From the NCBI GenBank assembly GCA_001577635.1, contig LSBP01000005.1, forward strand, positions 90,880-154,879: a stretch of 64,000 nucleotides of DNA. Direction: 5' to 3'. Numbering within the stretch: the first letter of the stretch is position 1; every line of letters starts with the position of its first letter. Shown piece by piece: positions 49,488 to 61,192 of the stretch. Origin of the DNA: Halomonadaceae bacterium T82-2 (lineage in GTDB: Bacteria; Pseudomonadota; Gammaproteobacteria; Pseudomonadales; Halomonadaceae). The notes beneath the pieces were generated by a model. The model had not been told where the DNA came from, made no database searches, and saw only the letters and a list, made by a program, of their open reading frames with translations. The position numbers and the translations under genes are program-made.

Positions 49488-50597
49488 TCAGGCACGCGGA
49501 TAGGCGTCGATGAAGGCGGCCAGTTCGGCCGGCGGGGTCGCATCGTGCAGACAGGCATCGCCCAATGCCTGCAGCAGCACCAGGCGAATGCGATCGTCGA
49601 GATTCTTCTTGTCGAGGCGCATGCGGACGATGAACGCCTCGGCATCCATGGCCGCCGGCGCCGCCACGGGCAGCCCGGCCGCGTCGAGCACGGCCTCGAC
49701 ACGCGCCACGTCGTCCGCCTCGAGCCAGCCCAGCCGGTGAGACAGCGCGGCGGCCATGGCCATGCCGGCACCCACCGCCTCGCCGTGCAGCCAGACGCCG
49801 TAGCCCTGGTGCGCCTCGATGGCATGGCCGAAGGTGTGGCCCAGATTGAGCAGCGCGCGCACGCCCTGCTCGGTCTCGTCCTCGGCCACTACCTCGGCCT
49901 TGATCGCACAGCTGCGGCGGATCGCCTCGCCGAGGGCCGTGTCGTCCAGCCCGCGCAGCGCCGGCATTTGCGCCTCGAGCCAGCCGAGGAAGTCGCGATC
50001 GCGGATCAGCCCGTACTTGATCACCTCGGCCAGCCCCGCCGAGAGCTCGCGCCCGGGCAGCGTACGCAGCGTTGCAGTGTCGATCAGCACCGCCCGCGGC
50101 TGCCAGAAGGCACCGATCATGTTCTTGCCGCGCGGGTGATTGACACCGGTCTTGCCGCCCACCGAGGAGTCGACCTGGGAGAGCAGCGTGGTCGGCACCT
50201 GGATGAACGCCACGCCGCGCTGGTAGCAGGCGGCGGCGAAGCCGGTCATGTCGCCGATGACCCCGCCACCCAGCGCGACCAGCGTGCAGCGCCGATTGAA
50301 GCCGGCGGCCAGCAGGGCATCCCAGATGCGCTCCACGCTGGCCAGGGTCTTGGTCGCCTCGCCATCGGGCAGCACCACCTCGCGGACCTCGAGGTCGGCG
50401 TCGAGCCCGCGCTTGAGCGTCTCGAGATACAGCGGCGCGACCGTCTCGTTGGTGACGATCATCACCTGCCGGCCGGCCAGATGCGGGCACAACCGCCCCG
50501 GCTCACCGAGCAGGCCGGCGCCGATGTGGATCGGGTAGCGCCGCTCGCCGAGCTCGACGTTCAGGGTCCGCACGCGGGAGTCGCCGTCTTGGCTCAT
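49488..50597 (-). CDS. aroB: 3-dehydroquinate synthase AroB
   Basis: A 369-residue NAD- and metal-dependent cyclase turning DAHP into 3-dehydroquinate, the second step of the shikimate pathway. Motifs: [50 protein letters not shown] and metal-ligand histidines in [11 protein letters not shown] and LHGEAV. Start at 50597, 4 bp after the aroK stop. Last gene of the operon before a strong terminator. Confidence 0.97.
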   Translation of the reverse strand: MSQDGDSRVRTLNVELGERRYPIHIGAGLLGEPGRLCPHLAGRQVMIVTNETVAPLYLETLKRGLDADLEVREVVLPDGEATKTLASVERIWDALLAAGFNRRCTLVALGGGVIGDMTGFAAACYQRGVAFIQVPTTLLSQVDSSVGGKTGVNHPRGKNMIGAFWQPRAVLIDTATLRTLPGRELSAGLAEVIKYGLIRDRDFLGWLEAQMPALRGLDDTALGEAIRRSCAIKAEVVAEDETEQGVRALLNLGHTFGHAIEAHQGYGVWLHGEAVGAGMAMAAALSHRLGWLEADDVARVEAVLDAAGLPVAAPAAMDAEAFIVRMRLDKKNLDDRIRLVLLQALGDACLHDATPPAELAAFIDAYPRA

Positions 50598-50601
50598 GGA
50601 G

Positions 50602-51144
50602 TCACACCTTGGTCTGCAGCGGGTCGACGAGGCGCTCGACGCGCTTGAGGATTTCATTGACCACCGAACGCGGCCCGCGCCGGTCGGTGCGGATGACCAG
50701 ATCGGCGGTGGCGCGATACAGCGGATCGCGGCGCTCGAACAGCTCGGCGAGCACCGCCCGCGGGTCCTTGTTGCGCAGCAGTGGCCGGTTGCGGTCCTTG
50801 GCGGTGCGCTTGAGCTGCTGATCGACGCTGGTCTGCAGATAGATCACGGTGCCGCGCTCGCGCAGCGCCCGGCGGTTGGCCTCGTTCATGACCGCGCCGC
50901 CACCGGTGGCCAGCACAATGCCGTCGAGCCCGGTGAGCTCGTCGATCATCTGCACCTCGCGTTCGCGAAAGCCGGCCTCGCCCTCGATATCGAAGATCCA
51001 GGGGATATCCGCGCCACAGCGAGCCTGTATTTCATGGTCGCTGTCGTAGAAATCGCGCTGCAACTCGGACGCCAGAAGGCGGCCGATGGTGCTTTTGCCG
51101 GCCCCCATGGGGCCGACCAGAAAGAGATTGGGAAAACCCTGCAT
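50602..51144 (-). CDS. aroK: Shikimate kinase AroK
   Basis: 180 residues. Walker [10 protein letters not shown] is at residues 11-19; [27 protein letters not shown] is the shikimate-binding and lid region; ATGGGAV follows. Phosphorylates shikimate. The start codon overlaps the pilQ stop by one base (TGATG), tying aromatic biosynthesis genes to the pilus operon as in Pseudomonas. Confidence 0.97.
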   Translation of the reverse strand: MQGFPNLFLVGPMGAGKSTIGRLLASELQRDFYDSDHEIQARCGADIPWIFDIEGEAGFREREVQMIDELTGLDGIVLATGGGAVMNEANRRALRERGTVIYLQTSVDQQLKRTAKDRNRPLLRNKDPRAVLAELFERRDPLYRATADLVIRTDRRGPRSVVNEILKRVERLVDPLQTKV

Positions 51145-53177
51145 CAGCGAATCGCCAGATTGTCCTCGATGATCTTCGGGGTGATGAAGATCAGCAATTC
51201 TACCTTTTCATTGCTCTGTTCGGTATAGCGGAACAGCTTGCCGAGCACCGGCAGGTCACCGAGCAGGGGGGTCTTGTAGAGATTGTGCAGCTGTTCGGTG
51301 GTGAGAATGCCGCCCAGCACCACCGTTTCGCCGTTGTTGACCAGCACCTGGGTCTGGATCTGATTGGTGTCGATGGCCGGTGCGCCGTTGAACTGGGTGT
51401 TGGCCACATCGTCGTTGTTGATGGTCAGATCCATGATGATCCGATCATCGGGGGTGATCTGCGGCGTCACCTCCAGCGACAGCACCGCCTCCTTGAACTC
51501 GACGTTGGTCGCCCCGCTCGAGGTGGCTTCCTGATAGGGGATCTCCTGACCCTGCTTGATCATCGCCGGCTGCTGGTTGGCGGTGATCACCTTGGGCTGA
51601 GAGATGGTCTGGCTCTTGCCCTCGCTCTCCAGGGCCCGCAGCTCCAGGTCCAGCAGCACGTCGCCGGACAGGTAGCCGAAGTTGAACGACGAACCGGGAT
51701 TGGCCGCGCTGCCCAGGTCCACGGCCAGGCCGCCATAGGCACGCCCCGTGCCGGTCGAGGCGGTGTTGACCACATTGTTGCCGGTGCCGGACGGCTGATT
51801 GTTGGAGGTCACGCCCCAGTTGACCCCCAGCTCCCGGGCCGCCTTGTCGCGGGCGATGACGATGCGTGCCTCGATCTGCACCTGGCGCACCGGGATATCC
51901 AGCTGATTGATGGTGTCGCGGATCTGCTCGATCTGCTCGGCAGTCTCCTGGACGATCAGGGTATTGGTGCGCTCGTCGACACTGATCCGGCCCCGCTCCG
52001 AGAGCAGGCCCAGGCCGTTGTCGCCGCGCAGCAGCGTGGCCAGCTGCGCGGCCTTGGCATAGCGCACCGGAATGTAGGCGGTGGTCAGCGGCGCCAGCTC
52101 CTGCTGCTGCTGGCGCGCCTCGAGCTCCTGACGCTCCATGGCCGCCAGCTCGTCGGCCGGCGCCACCATCAGCACGTTGCCTACGCGCCGGCTGTCCAGG
52201 CCGTGGCTCTTGAGCACCAGATCCAGCGCCTGGTCCCAGGGCACGTCCTGCAGGTTGAGCGTGACACTGCCCTGCACGCTGTCGCTGGCCACCACGTTGA
52301 GCCCGGTGTACTCGCCGATGATCGACAGCACCTCACGCACCTTGATGTCCTGGAAGTTGAGCGTGATCTTCTTGCCGGTGTAGGGGAATTTCTGCTTCTG
52401 CTGCTCGCGCTGCGCCGCCTGGTTGACCGGCCGCGCCTCGATGGTCAGCTGCCGGCCGCTCTGGGTCGACAGCATGGCGTAGTCCCCGCGCGTCTCGATG
52501 CTCAGTCGGGTGCCGTCGCCGTCACTGGCCGGCACCACGCGCTGCATCGGCGTGCCGAAATCACCGACATCAAGCACCTGGTTCCACTCGGCGGGCAGAT
52601 CGACACGGCCCAGCTTCGCGATGATACGGCCGTTCTGCTCGCTGACATCGGTCGCCACCCCGGCACGGTCGAAACTCACCACCAGGCGGCCGGCCCCATC
52701 CTCGCCGCGCCGGAAGTCGATATTGTCGATCGTCGGCGCCCCGGAGGCCGACGCATGCCGGTCCGCCCCGGACGCACCACTCCCGGCTCGCCGCGCCGCG
52801 TCCTTGCCCAGCGTCAGCACCAGCGTCCTGCCCTGTTCGTGGGTGGCGTAGGGCAGCGGCTGATCGAGATTGAAGACCAGCCGCGTGCGCTCGCCCGCCG
52901 ACAGGGCGACGACATGATCGACCCCTGCCATGCCCAGATCGAAGCGCCGCCGATCGAGCCGGCTGACGGTGTCCATCAGATCGATGGCCAGACGCGGCGG
53001 CGAGCCGACCCGATAGCCGCGCACCTCGGGCACCTGGTCGTCGAAGTGCAGCCGCACGTCGAGCTGGCCGTCGCTGCGCTGCTCGAACGACAGGTCGGTG
53101 AGCGTCGACGCCGCCATGACCGGCAGGGCCAGCAGCACGAGAGCGGCGCTCAGCAGTCCGCGAATCAAAGCCTTCAT
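51144..53177 (-). CDS. pilQ: Type IV pilus secretin PilQ
   Basis: A 677-residue outer-membrane secretin through which the pilus passes. It has a signal peptide (residues 1-22, ending VMA), two AMIN-type peptidoglycan-binding regions in the first ~240 residues, an STN/N0 domain ([20 protein letters not shown]), an N1 domain and the C-terminal secretin pore ([22 protein letters not shown] to [10 protein letters not shown]). It overlaps pilP (ATGA) and aroK. Confidence 0.97.
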   Translation of the reverse strand: MKALIRGLLSAALVLLALPVMAASTLTDLSFEQRSDGQLDVRLHFDDQVPEVRGYRVGSPPRLAIDLMDTVSRLDRRRFDLGMAGVDHVVALSAGERTRLVFNLDQPLPYATHEQGRTLVLTLGKDAARRAGSGASGADRHASASGAPTIDNIDFRRGEDGAGRLVVSFDRAGVATDVSEQNGRIIAKLGRVDLPAEWNQVLDVGDFGTPMQRVVPASDGDGTRLSIETRGDYAMLSTQSGRQLTIEARPVNQAAQREQQKQKFPYTGKKITLNFQDIKVREVLSIIGEYTGLNVVASDSVQGSVTLNLQDVPWDQALDLVLKSHGLDSRRVGNVLMVAPADELAAMERQELEARQQQQELAPLTTAYIPVRYAKAAQLATLLRGDNGLGLLSERGRISVDERTNTLIVQETAEQIEQIRDTINQLDIPVRQVQIEARIVIARDKAARELGVNWGVTSNNQPSGTGNNVVNTASTGTGRAYGGLAVDLGSAANPGSSFNFGYLSGDVLLDLELRALESEGKSQTISQPKVITANQQPAMIKQGQEIPYQEATSSGATNVEFKEAVLSLEVTPQITPDDRIIMDLTINNDDVANTQFNGAPAIDTNQIQTQVLVNNGETVVLGGILTTEQLHNLYKTPLLGDLPVLGKLFRYTEQSNEKVELLIFITPKIIEDNLAIR

Positions 53178-53764
53178 GGGATCCTCTCGTCACCTCGCGA
53201 CGCCGCCCCGCTCCGGGGCGACGCCGTGTCGTCGTGGTTCGTGTCGCCGCCGCCCAGCGACAGTGTCTGCCAGCGCTCGTCCCAGCCCTGCCCGCCGTCG
53301 GACACCAGCTCCACCAGTCGCACCCGGCCGGCGTCGATCGCCACGATGCGCCCGAAGTCCGTGCCCAGATGCGCGCCCACGCCCAGCGAATGCACCTCGC
53401 CGGCGGGGTCGCGCACCAGGGCGACGTGGCGGTCGCCGATCGACAGGGTGCCGACCAGGGTCAGGGCATCCAGGGGAAAGCGCTCCAGCGCCTCCTTGGG
53501 CCGCGACAGGTCCGGCGTCAGGTCGCCGCTGCCGGAGGCGGCGCTGCGGGTATCCGGCCGTTCGGGACGGAACGGGCTGCGGGCATCCGCCTGCTCATAG
53601 GCCACCGGACGATACGCCGGGGTGTCGGGCAATGCCGGCAGCTTGCCACTGGGGCGGTCGCGCAGCGTGGCCAGCTTGGCGTCCAGGGCGTCGAGTCGGG
53701 CGTCGCCGCAGCCGGCCAGCACGACCAGCAGCACACCCGACAACAGGAGGCGCCACATCGTCAT
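53174..53764 (-). CDS. pilP: Type IV pilus assembly lipoprotein PilP
   Basis: A 196-residue inner-membrane lipoprotein with lipobox LAGC (VVLAGCGDARLD). The unstructured first half contains RSPFRPERP, which typically binds PilN/PilO; the C-terminal HR domain is a beta sandwich (LVGTLSIGDRHVALVRDPAGEVHSLGVG) that contacts PilQ. It starts inside the pilO stop (ATGA); the ATG two codons later is also possible. Confidence 0.93.
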   Translation of the reverse strand: MTMWRLLLSGVLLVVLAGCGDARLDALDAKLATLRDRPSGKLPALPDTPAYRPVAYEQADARSPFRPERPDTRSAASGSGDLTPDLSRPKEALERFPLDALTLVGTLSIGDRHVALVRDPAGEVHSLGVGAHLGTDFGRIVAIDAGRVRLVELVSDGGQGWDERWQTLSLGGGDTNHDDTASPRSGAASRGDERIP

Positions 53765-54408
53765 GAGCCGCCCTCCGCCGTGTCGGCCGTATCCCCGGCC
53801 GCCGTCTGCGCCCGGTGGTTGTAGGTCTTGGCCAGCATCGAGAGCTTGAGAGTGCCCTGGTCGTCCACCGGGGTCAGGGTGAAGTCGTGCAGCGTGACGA
53901 TGCGCGGCAGGGCGGCGACACCGGACAGGAAGGCGGCGATGCGATGGTAGTCGCCCTCCACCTGGATGGAGAACGGCTGTTCGATGTAGTAGGCCTTCTC
54001 GACCGGCGCCTGCAGGCGGATGACGTCGATGGTCAGGTGGTGCTGCCGGGCCGTGTCGCTGATGTCGTCGAGCAGCGACGGCACCTCGGCGCCGGTGGGC
54101 AGCATCTTCAGCAGCGTGTCCATGCGTGTTTCCAGGGTCTGCATCTGGCTGCGCATGGCGGGCAGGTTGGCCGCCTGATAGGCCTTGGTCTCGTACTGCT
54201 CGAGCAGGGCATGCTCCTGCTGCCGGGCCTGCTCGAGGCGGTCCAGCCGCGGCGCGGCCACGAAATGATAGCCCAGCCAGAACAGCACCAGCCCCACCAG
54301 CAGGCAGGTCAACACCTGCAGCGATACCGGCCAGTTGCCCGCCTCGCGCAGGTCCAGCTCGCGCCAGTCCACCTCGCGCAGCCGCCGCCACTCCGCCGCC
54401 AGCCTCAT
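53761..54408 (-). CDS. pilO: Type IV pilus assembly protein PilO
   Basis: 215 residues. One transmembrane helix (~residues 29-50), a coiled-coil segment and a periplasmic ferredoxin-like domain (IDVIRLQAPVEKAYYIEQPFSIQVEGDYHRIAAFLSGVAAL). Forms heterodimers with PilN in the alignment complex. Overlaps pilN and pilP by 4 bp each. Confidence 0.94.
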   Translation of the reverse strand: MRLAAEWRRLREVDWRELDLREAGNWPVSLQVLTCLLVGLVLFWLGYHFVAAPRLDRLEQARQQEHALLEQYETKAYQAANLPAMRSQMQTLETRMDTLLKMLPTGAEVPSLLDDISDTARQHHLTIDVIRLQAPVEKAYYIEQPFSIQVEGDYHRIAAFLSGVAALPRIVTLHDFTLTPVDDQGTLKLSMLAKTYNHRAQTAAGDTADTAEGGS

Positions 54409-54989
54409 GGGGATGCCTCCTGCTTGCCCGCGCTCCGGGACGCCGGACGCTTGTCCACGAGCCGCTCGTCCACGCTCAGGCTGAACGCCCGCCAGCCGCC
54501 CTCGTCGGCCTGCACTTCCGAAAGCGTCGGCACGCCGAAGACCGGCCTCGCCTCGAGCGCACGCATCTGCGCGGACACCTGCCGGTTGGTGCGCGCCCTG
54601 CCGCCCAGGCGCAGCATGTCGCCCTCGCGCTCGAGCCGGGTGTAGTAGACGCCGTCCTGCAGGCTGGCGGCAAGCTGGTTGAAGACCCGCACCGTCTGCG
54701 GCCGGCTGAACTGCAGCTGGCGAATCAGGTCGATCTGGGTCAGCATCTGCTCGCGCGTCTTGCGAAAGTCACTCAGGGTCGAGATATCCTGATCGAGCCG
54801 ACGGGACTGCGCCTGGATGTAGTCGTTGCGCCGCTGCTGGCTGTCGAGACGCTGCTGGTAGAGCGTGGCCACGCCCCAGGCGCCGGCGACGGCCAGCAGC
54901 GTGACCAGCCCGAGAATCACCAGAAAGCGCCGATTGCGACGCTCGCGGCGCGCCTCGCGCCACGGCAGCAGGTTGATCTCGATGCTCAT
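54405..54989 (-). CDS. pilN: Type IV pilus assembly protein PilN
   Basis: 194 residues. The N-terminal cytoplasmic motif INLLPWREARRERR binds PilM. A membrane helix (~residues 22-42), a coiled coil and a ferredoxin-like periplasmic domain follow. It overlaps pilM (ATGA) and pilO. The C-terminal tail is Ser/Arg/Lys-rich and not conserved in appearance. Confidence 0.94.
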   Translation of the reverse strand: MSIEINLLPWREARRERRNRRFLVILGLVTLLAVAGAWGVATLYQQRLDSQQRRNDYIQAQSRRLDQDISTLSDFRKTREQMLTQIDLIRQLQFSRPQTVRVFNQLAASLQDGVYYTRLEREGDMLRLGGRARTNRQVSAQMRALEARPVFGVPTLSEVQADEGGWRAFSLSVDERLVDKRPASRSAGKQEASP

Positions 54990-56047
54990 GTCCCGGCCCT
55001 CATCGCCAGCCCGCAGGCGGTGAGCATCGCCGGCGCGTCGCTGGCCAGGGCTTGAATGTCGATGCGCGAATGGATCGCCATCCGCGCGAAGGGGTTGGCG
55101 ACCTCGATGGTCAGGCCGCTGTCTTCGGCCAGACGCTCGCGCAGCCCGGGAATCACGCTCGAGCCGCCGGCCAGGATCAGCCGGCTCACGGCCGGGTGCC
55201 GGCCCGCGGTATAGTAGAGCTGCAGCGAGCGGCCGATCTGCTGGATCAGCGTCTCGATGAAGGGCGTCAGCACCTCGCCCTGATAATCCTCGGGCAGCCC
55301 GCCGCGCTTCTTGGCCAGCCCCGCCTCCTCGAAGCTCAGCCCGTAGCGGCCGCGAATCGCCTCGGTCAGCTGACGCCCGCCGAACACCGTGTCCCGGCTG
55401 AAGATGATGCGGTCGCCGCGCAGCACGTGAAAGGCGTTCATGTTGGCGCCGATGTCCACCAGGGCCACGGCGGGCTCCTCGTCCACCGCCGGCAGCTGGT
55501 GGCGCAGCTCGCCGAAGGCGCGCTCCATGGCGAAGGTCTCGACGTCCACCGCCGCCGGCTCCAGTCCCGCCTGCATCACCGCCTCGGTCAGCTGGCCGAC
55601 ATCCTGCTGACGACAGGCCACCAGCAGCACGTCCTGCTGGTCGCCGAACCGCTCGTTCAGCCCCAGCCGCTGGAAATCGAAGGCCACCTCATTGAACGGA
55701 AACGGAATGTGCTTGTCCGATTCCAGCTGAATGCGGGCCTCGATCTCGTCGTCGCTCAACGAGGCCGGCAGGGTCAGGGTCTTGGTGATGGCCGCGCTGG
55801 CGGGCACCGCCACCGCGACCCGCCGCGAATGGGGCTGGGCATGATCGACGGCGCGCTTGATCGCCTCGACGACATCCTCCATGCGGCGGATACGGCGCTC
55901 GACCACCGCGCCTTCGGCGAGCGGGCGCACGGCATAGCTGTCGACACGGAAGTGCTGGCGGCCCGGCCGGAGCTCGAGCAACTTCACCGTGGCCGAGGTG
56001 ATATCGATACCGATCAGCCCCTTGCCGGACTGGCTCAACCCGAACAA
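54986..56047 (-). CDS. pilM: Type IV pilus assembly protein PilM
   Basis: A 353-residue actin/FtsA-like cytoplasmic ATPase fold: IGIDITSATVKLLEL phosphate-1 loop, VALVDIGANMNAFHVL and ILAGGSSVIPGLRERL. It binds the PilN N-terminus and couples the alignment complex to the motors. The start chosen is TTG at 56047, with AGAGGA 6 bases upstream; this gives the typical short lead-in (MFGLSQSGKGLIGIDI). An ATG at 56086 has no ribosome site. First gene of pilMNOPQ-aroKB, divergent from mrcA. Confidence 0.93.
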   Translation of the reverse strand: MFGLSQSGKGLIGIDITSATVKLLELRPGRQHFRVDSYAVRPLAEGAVVERRIRRMEDVVEAIKRAVDHAQPHSRRVAVAVPASAAITKTLTLPASLSDDEIEARIQLESDKHIPFPFNEVAFDFQRLGLNERFGDQQDVLLVACRQQDVGQLTEAVMQAGLEPAAVDVETFAMERAFGELRHQLPAVDEEPAVALVDIGANMNAFHVLRGDRIIFSRDTVFGGRQLTEAIRGRYGLSFEEAGLAKKRGGLPEDYQGEVLTPFIETLIQQIGRSLQLYYTAGRHPAVSRLILAGGSSVIPGLRERLAEDSGLTIEVANPFARMAIHSRIDIQALASDAPAMLTACGLAMRAGT

Positions 56048-56175
56048 TGATGGTCCTCTGCGCGATGCGGTGATTATGGTTGTCATGCTGCAGTATCAGG
56101 CGTCTCGCCCGAGGCCACGAGACTACCTGATATACAGGCCATTTACACACGGCTCGCGGGGTCGCCCTTCAACGC

Positions 56176-56204
56176 TGGCCGGTCGTTCGCCGGATTCCTA
56201 TAAT
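56176..56204 (+). promoter_or_regulatory. Candidate mrcA promoter
   Basis: TGGCCG (56176-56181), 17 bp, perfect TATAAT (56199-56204), about 70 bp before the start. Confidence 0.55.
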
Positions 56205-56275
56205 GCGCTGCTCAAGGGATTGAACGCGCGCATCGCGGCCGACCGCCACCCGTACACCATGGATATCGCCCTTTC

Positions 56276-58807
56276 ATGAAGCTTCTCAAACGCCTGCTGA
56301 CCTCGACCCTGTGGTTCTTCGTGTCACTCGGCGCCGCCAGCCTCCTCGCCGTGATCGGCGCGGCGCTCTACTTCGCGCCCGGCCTGCCCGACGTCCACCA
56401 GCTGCAGGGCTACGAGCTTCAGACACCGCTGCGCGTCGTCACCCGGGACCACCAGCTGATCGGCGAATTCGGCGAGCAGCGCCGCCGCCCGGTCGACTAC
56501 AGCGCCATCCCCCAGGACATGGTCGAGGCCTTCCTGGCCGCCGAGGACGCCAGCTTCTTCGAGCACCCCGGCGTCGATCCCAAGGGGCTCGTCCGCGCCG
56601 CCCTGGAGCTCGTCACCCACGGCGGCACCATCCAGTCCGGCGGCAGCACCATCACCATGCAGGTGGCGCGCAACTACCTGCTGACGCTCGACCGCACCTT
56701 CACCCGCAAGATCCGCGAGATCCTGCTGTCGCTGCAGATGGAGCAGATCCTCTCGAAGGACCAGATCTTCGAGCTCTACGTCAACAAGATCTATCTGGGC
56801 AACGGCGCCTACGGCATCGCCGCCGCCGCCAAGACCTACTACGACAAGCCGCTCGACGAGCTCACCCTGGCCGAGAAGGCGATGATCGCCGGGCTGCCCA
56901 AGGCGCCCTCCGCGCTCAACCCGTTGACCAACCCCGAGCGCTCGCTGATCCGCCGCAACTGGATCCTCTATCGCATGCGCGAGCTGGGCTACATCGACCC
57001 GTCCGCCTACCAGCAGGCGGTGAAGGAGCCGATCAGCGCACGCCAGCATGACACCCAGGTCGATGTCCAGGCGCCCTATGTCGCCGAGATGGCGCGCCAG
57101 TTCGCGGTCAACCACTTCGGCAAGGAGGACGCCTACTCCGGCGGCTACACTGTCACCACCACCCTCGACGGCCCGCTGCAGCAGGACGCCCGCCAGGCGC
57201 TGATCGAGGGGCTGATCGCCTATGACCGCCGCCACGGCTGGCGCGGTCCCGAGCAGACCGACATCCCGCCCAGCCTCGTCGAGGCCCAGGACCAGACCCA
57301 GAAGAGCGGGCTCGAGGAGGAGCTCGCGGCCTCCCCCGAGGTCAGGAAGACCGCCCGCCAGGCGGCCCAGAGCAGCCAGGCCCGGGTCGAGGGCGTGGAC
57401 GGCGACGTCAGCAACTGGCTGAAGGTGCTCGAGCGCACGCCCGCCTACGGCCCGCTGAAGCCGGCCATCGTGGTCGCCAGCGAGGACCGCGAGATGCGCG
57501 TGCTGACCCGCGACGGCACGGTCAGGACCCTGCCCTGGGACGGCCTGAAGTGGGCGCGCGAATACCACAGCCCCAAGTGGCGCGGCGACGTGCCCGCCAG
57601 TGCCGGCGAAATCGCCAAGCGCGGCGCCCTGGTGCGCATCATGCAGACCGACGGCGGCGACTGGCGGCTGGCCCAGCAGCCCGGCGCCGAGGCGGCGATC
57701 GTGGTGCTCGACCCGCAGACCGGGGCCATCCGCGCCCTGCAGGGCGGCTTCAGCTTCAACGCCAGCAAGTTCAACCGCGCGACCCAGGCCCAGCGCCAGG
57801 TGGGTTCCAACTTCAAGCCGTTCGTCTACCTGGCCGCCCTCCAGGAGGGCGGCATGACCGCCGCCACCATCATCAACGACGCCCCGGTGGTCATGCAGCA
57901 GTTCAGCGGCGACGACTGGCGGCCCGAGAACGCCGAGGGCGAGTTCCTCGGGCCGACCCGGCTGCGCGTCGGCCTGTACCAGTCGCGCAACCTGGTGACC
58001 ATCCGCATCCTGCAGTCGCTGGGCCTGGAGAAGGCCCTGACCTTCCTCGAGAACTTCGGCTTCGACAAGGCGCGCCTGCCCCAGGGGCTGTCGCTGGCGC
58101 TGGGCAGCGCCTCGCTGACTCCGCTGGAGGTGGCCAACGCCTACGCGATTCTCGCCAACGGCGGCTTCAATGTCTCGCCCTGGTACATCCAGCGCGTCGA
58201 CAAGACCGACGCCGACCAGCCGATTCTCGAGACCACCCCGCAGGTGGCCTGCCGCGACTGCGCCGAGGATGCCACCCAGACGCAGATCGACGGCAAGACC
58301 TATCCGCTCGCCCCGCGGGTGGTCGACCCCGATGCGCTGTACATCCTGCGCGACATCATGCGCGACGTGATCGAGAAGGGCACCGGCCGCGGCGCCCTGG
58401 ACCTCGACCGCAGCGACATCGTCGGCAAGACCGGCACCACCAACGACCAGCGCGATGCCTGGTTCTCGGGCTTCAACATGCAGGTGGTGGCCACCGTGTG
58501 GGTCGGCAAGGACGACAACTCCAGCACCGGCGAGTACGGCTCCCAGGCCGCCCTGCCGATCTGGAAGGCGTTCATGCGCCCGGCGCTCGAGGGCACCCCG
58601 GAAACCGTGCCGGAGCGCCCCGACGACATCGTCACCGCCCGCATCGATCCGCAGACCGGCCAGCGCCTGCATGACGACCAGCCCGGCGGCATCGAGGAAC
58701 TCTTCCGCAAGGACAACCTGCCCGACTTCGCGCCGCGTCGCATCGACCAGCAGCTGGAAGACAGCAGCGGCGCCCAGGGCACCGGTACCTACGAAGCCAT
58801 CTTCTGA
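56276..58807 (+). CDS. mrcA: Penicillin-binding protein 1A (class A, MrcA/PonA)
   Basis: A 843-residue bifunctional peptidoglycan synthase. Membrane anchor at residues ~10-33; the GT51 glycosyltransferase domain has the catalytic Glu90 in AAEDASFFEHPG and then GGSTITMQVARN; an OB-like insert; the transpeptidase domain has SxxK Ser511-Lys514 (VGSNFKPF), SRN and KTGTT at 718-722. Full family length. It is divergent from pilM and adjacent to malic enzyme, as ponA is in Pseudomonas. Confidence 0.97.
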   Translation: MKLLKRLLTSTLWFFVSLGAASLLAVIGAALYFAPGLPDVHQLQGYELQTPLRVVTRDHQLIGEFGEQRRRPVDYSAIPQDMVEAFLAAEDASFFEHPGVDPKGLVRAALELVTHGGTIQSGGSTITMQVARNYLLTLDRTFTRKIREILLSLQMEQILSKDQIFELYVNKIYLGNGAYGIAAAAKTYYDKPLDELTLAEKAMIAGLPKAPSALNPLTNPERSLIRRNWILYRMRELGYIDPSAYQQAVKEPISARQHDTQVDVQAPYVAEMARQFAVNHFGKEDAYSGGYTVTTTLDGPLQQDARQALIEGLIAYDRRHGWRGPEQTDIPPSLVEAQDQTQKSGLEEELAASPEVRKTARQAAQSSQARVEGVDGDVSNWLKVLERTPAYGPLKPAIVVASEDREMRVLTRDGTVRTLPWDGLKWAREYHSPKWRGDVPASAGEIAKRGALVRIMQTDGGDWRLAQQPGAEAAIVVLDPQTGAIRALQGGFSFNASKFNRATQAQRQVGSNFKPFVYLAALQEGGMTAATIINDAPVVMQQFSGDDWRPENAEGEFLGPTRLRVGLYQSRNLVTIRILQSLGLEKALTFLENFGFDKARLPQGLSLALGSASLTPLEVANAYAILANGGFNVSPWYIQRVDKTDADQPILETTPQVACRDCAEDATQTQIDGKTYPLAPRVVDPDALYILRDIMRDVIEKGTGRGALDLDRSDIVGKTGTTNDQRDAWFSGFNMQVVATVWVGKDDNSSTGEYGSQAALPIWKAFMRPALEGTPETVPERPDDIVTARIDPQTGQRLHDDQPGGIEELFRKDNLPDFAPRRIDQQLEDSSGAQGTGTYEAIF

Positions 58808-58847
58808 CACGCGGGTCGCGGGCCCGCCCGGGCCCTGCCCCTCTCCA

Positions 58848-58876
58848 CCGCGGCGGCGTGACTCACGCCGCCGCGG
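58848..58876. terminator. Perfect 13-bp GC hairpin between mrcA and the DUF481 gene
   Basis: CCGCGGCGGCGTG and CACGCCGCCGCGG are perfect complements around ACT. No T-run follows on either strand. It lies 40 bp after mrcA and 27 bp before the next ATG, so it may attenuate or stabilise the mRNA. Confidence 0.55.
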
Positions 58877-58903
58877 CACAGTCGCAACTACAGGAGCCCC
58901 GAC

Positions 58904-59674
58904 ATGTCGTGGCGAACCCGCTTGTGGCGCACAGCGCTCCCGGGCGTGGGGCTGGCACTACTGGTGGCGATACCGCCGGCACTGGCGAAGGAATCGCTGT
59001 TCTACGCACCGCCCCGGCCCGGTGACGATGCGCCCGACTTCAGCGGTCAGGCCGAGCTGGGCTACACCAATCTCTCCGGCAACACCGACAGCGAGACGCT
59101 GATCGCCAAGGGGCGGCTGACCTGGATCACCGGCACGCTGACCCACACCCTGCGCGGCGAGACCCGCCAGGTGAAGGAGAACGGCAATGCCAGCGCCGAG
59201 CAGTACCTGGCGGCCGGCCGTGAACGCTACGATCTCGACGGCCCGCACTACCTGTTCGGCTTCACGCGCTGGGAAAAGGACCGCTTCAGCGGCTACGACT
59301 ACCAGTTCACCACCATCATCGGCTACGGCCGGCAGCTGCTCGCGGGGCCGACCCACACGCTGTCGCTCGAGGCCGGTCCCGGCTACCGCCACGACGCACT
59401 GGCAAACGGCGCCGACAAGGACCTGGCCGTGGGCTACGGCGCACTGGACTACCAGTGGCAGTTCAGCGAAGGCTCGAACTTCCAGCAGGAACTCTCCGTC
59501 GAGGGCACCGACGCCAACGTCACCACGCGGGTGTTCTCGGCGATCACCGCCCAGCTCAATGCCCACCTGGCCCTGCGCCTCTCCCACGAGATCAAGAACA
59601 ACTCCAACCCGCCCGAGGCCAGTGCCTCCGACACCGACCTGACCACCGCGGCCTCGCTGCTCTACCGCTGGTAG
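58904..59674 (+). CDS. DUF481 (YdiY-like) outer-membrane protein
   Basis: 256 residues. A signal peptide (residues 1-28, ending ALA) precedes alternating hydrophobic/aromatic beta strands typical of a DUF481 barrel (GQAELGYTNLSGNTDSETL is the family's first strand pair). The protein ends in an aromatic residue (LLYRW), the usual outer-membrane C-terminal signal. E. coli YdiY belongs to this family and is acid-inducible, but the function is unknown. Probably co-transcribed with or read through from mrcA. Confidence 0.88.
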   Translation: MSWRTRLWRTALPGVGLALLVAIPPALAKESLFYAPPRPGDDAPDFSGQAELGYTNLSGNTDSETLIAKGRLTWITGTLTHTLRGETRQVKENGNASAEQYLAAGRERYDLDGPHYLFGFTRWEKDRFSGYDYQFTTIIGYGRQLLAGPTHTLSLEAGPGYRHDALANGADKDLAVGYGALDYQWQFSEGSNFQQELSVEGTDANVTTRVFSAITAQLNAHLALRLSHEIKNNSNPPEASASDTDLTTAASLLYRW

Positions 59675-59679
59675 AAACG

Positions 59680-59708
59680 CCGACAGCCGGCACAGGGCCG
59701 GCTGTCGG
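59680..59708. terminator. Bidirectional terminator-like hairpin
   Basis: CCGACAGCCGGC (59680-59691) pairs with GCCGGCTGTCGG (59697-59708) between the convergent DUF481 and malic enzyme genes. No long U-tract. Confidence 0.65.
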
Positions 59709-59736
59709 AGGGGGCAGGCGAGGCGCCGCGGCGGGA

Positions 59737-61005
<1,269 letters not shown>

Positions 61006-61140
61006 GCTCGGTATCCGGTCGGTCATGGGATGTGCCGGCCAGAATATAGAAAAAAGTCTAATCGAACAACTCGACGCAACTTGCTGTTATGAAAGGCATT
61101 TAAGCGATAGTTTGAAATAGTTTCCAGTTATTCGAAAAGC

Positions 61141-61166
61141 GTTATGCCTGACTCGCCAGGCATAAC
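61141..61166 (-). terminator. Intrinsic terminator after telA
   Basis: GTTATGCCTG-ACTCGC-CAGGCATAAC hairpin, followed on the minus strand by GCTTTTCG. 27 bp after the telA stop. Confidence 0.75.
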
Positions 61167-61192
61167 GTGAAGCTTATTCAAGGCCGGCGAGC

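Noticed and set aside
56324..58879. 851-codon minus-strand frame opposite mrcA
   Set aside because: Antisense shadow; mrcA has all catalytic motifs on the plus strand.
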